Origin: Sphingomonas colocasiae
GTDB taxonomy: Bacteria; Pseudomonadota; Alphaproteobacteria; Sphingomonadales; Sphingomonadaceae
Assembly (NCBI RefSeq): GCF_019880585.1
Contig: NZ_JAINVV010000013.1
Location: 186,001-250,000, forward strand
DNA: 64,000 nucleotides
Direction: 5' to 3'
Part shown: positions 63,142 to 64,000 of the stretch, one piece after another
Position numbering within the stretch: the stretch's first letter is position 1
Layout: each line of letters opens with the position of its first letter
Notes under the pieces: generated by a model
Seen by the model: the letters and a program-made list of their open reading frames with translations, nothing else
Told to the model about the DNA's origin: nothing
The model's database searches: none
Program-made: the position numbers and the translations under genes

Positions 63142-64000
63142 ATGGCTACCGAAACTTTGGTTGCGGAAGAATTGAAGCTGACCGCACCCGAGCCCGTTGC
63201 GCCCATCGCCGCTGAAAAGGCGGCGGGGCTCGTTCCGATCGAGGACGAGAAGAAATCGAAGCTGGACGAGAAGGTGGACGGCTTCATCGCCGATCTGGTC
63301 GCGCAGGACGCGAACAGCCCCGAATTCGGCGCGAAGGTGGATCAGATCACCAATATGGGCCGCAAGGAGATCATGGAGGCGGCCGGCCAGTCCAACCGCT
63401 TCCTCGACCGGCCGGTTCGCGCGATGGACCAGGAAACCGGCGTCGGCGCCGACCTGGCCGAACTGCGCCGCACGATCGAGGATCTCGATCCCAGCAGCAA
63501 GGGCGACCTGATGGCGCCGCGCAAGCTGTTCGGGATCATCCCGTTCGGATCGAAGATCCGCAATTATTTCGACGGCTACAAATCGGCGCAGAGCCATATC
63601 TCGACGATCCTGGTCAAGCTGGCCAACGGCAAGGACGAGTTGCTGAAGGACAATGCGGCGATCGCGGTGGAGCGGCAGAATCTGTGGGCGGCGATGGGCC
63701 GGCTCGAACAGATGATCCATATCTCCAAGACGATGGACGCCAAGCTGGAAGCCAAGGCGATGGAGCTGGAATCGACCGATCCGGCCAAGGCCAAGGCGAT
63801 CAAGGAAACCGCGCTTTTCTACGTCCGCCAGCGCACGCAGGATCTGCTGACGCAGATGGCGGTGACGGTGCAGGGCTATCTGGCGCTCGATCTGGTCAAG
63901 AAGAACAATGTCGAGCTGGTGAAGGGCGTCGACCGCGCATCGACCACCACCGTCGGCGCACTTCGCACCGCGGTGACCGTGGCGCAGGCGCTGACCAACC
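63142..64000 (+). CDS. TelA-family toxic anion resistance protein (5' part)
   Basis: Partial gene: 286 codons to the window end with no stop. The 5' end has ATG 63142 with AGGAGG 8 bases upstream. The sequence from about residue 50 (KLDEKVDGFIADLVAQD) through NRFLDRPVRAMD, IPFGSKIRNYFDGYKSAQSHIS, LRTAVTVAQALTN matches TelA/KlaA, a cytoplasmic family linked to tellurite resistance and to other stresses. It is truncated by the window end, so the C-terminus is not visible. Confidence 0.9.
   Translation, partial: MATETLVAEELKLTAPEPVAPIAAEKAAGLVPIEDEKKSKLDEKVDGFIADLVAQDANSPEFGAKVDQITNMGRKEIMEAAGQSNRFLDRPVRAMDQETGVGADLAELRRTIEDLDPSSKGDLMAPRKLFGIIPFGSKIRNYFDGYKSAQSHISTILVKLANGKDELLKDNAAIAVERQNLWAAMGRLEQMIHISKTMDAKLEAKAMELESTDPAKAKAIKETALFYVRQRTQDLLTQMAVTVQGYLALDLVKKNNVELVKGVDRASTTTVGALRTAVTVAQALTN

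Overview
The window is a contiguous stretch of a high-GC alphaproteobacterial chromosome, most likely from a sphingomonad (Sphingomonas/Rhizorhabdus-like). The evidence is the gene content and order: a DUF1476 F1-ATPase-inhibitor-type gene, adjacent DUF2155 and NDUFA12-type genes next to aat, a BolA/CGFS-glutaredoxin pair, and the tRNA-Trp-secE-nusG-rplKA-rplJL-rpoBC core block. No insertion sequence, prophage, rRNA operon or CRISPR array was seen. Assignment is by reading motifs; no database search was possible.

Layout. 1-4.1 kb: AraC regulator, MOSC protein, then a minus-strand PhyH-type dioxygenase, xerC and a transaldolase-like aldolase. 4.1-5.6 kb: a highly structured non-coding stretch (46-nt perfect palindrome, nested hairpin, GC hairpin) ahead of two overlapping small genes and a Sel1-repeat protein. 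5.6-14.3 kb, minus strand: grxD, bolA, the DUF1476 gene, a quinone-oxidoreductase-like gene, leuD, a tiny membrane protein, leuC, a serine hydrolase, a membrane protein, a small protein with a GST, and an epimerase. 14.3-18.5 kb: 3-oxoacid CoA-transferase genes with a phosphatase lipoprotein between the subunits, a GST and an SMP-30-type lactonase. 18.5-23.6 kb: a TPP-dependent enzyme, CsbD, a membrane diguanylate cyclase and a thiS-thiG fusion. 23.6-31.6 kb: DUF481 porin-like protein, aroQ-accB-accC, an ArsC-like protein, a ParA-like ATPase, and aat converging on and overlapping DUF2155, followed by NDUFA12, DUF192, a double cold-shock protein and recX. 31.7-36 kb: a fatty acyl-AMP ligase and a GGDEF-EAL protein.

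36.1-50 kb is the transcription/translation core: tRNA-Trp, secE, nusG, rplK, rplA, rplJ, rplL, then an inverted membrane-protein gene, then rpoB and rpoC. The inversion, with a bidirectional terminator and a near-consensus promoter ahead of rpoB, means rpoBC is probably not simply co-transcribed with rplJL here.

50-64 kb: an amidohydrolase, a CHAP-domain protein, DUF3297, a trypsin-like protease coupled to DUF350, a Tyr/Arg-rich secreted protein with a tandem repeat, a Tat-type lipoprotein related to intradiol dioxygenases followed by an OmpR/HAMP-kinase pair, a cNMP-binding/thioredoxin-reductase-like fusion whose redox cysteines are both alanine, divergent from a UBP-type zinc-finger gene, typA, a YaiI-type protein and the 5' part of a TelA-family gene cut by the window end.

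The least explained items are the structured leader at 4.2-4.5 kb, the cysteine-less reductase fusion paired with the UBP zinc finger, the phosphatase embedded in the CoA-transferase operon, and the inverted gene between rplL and rpoB.
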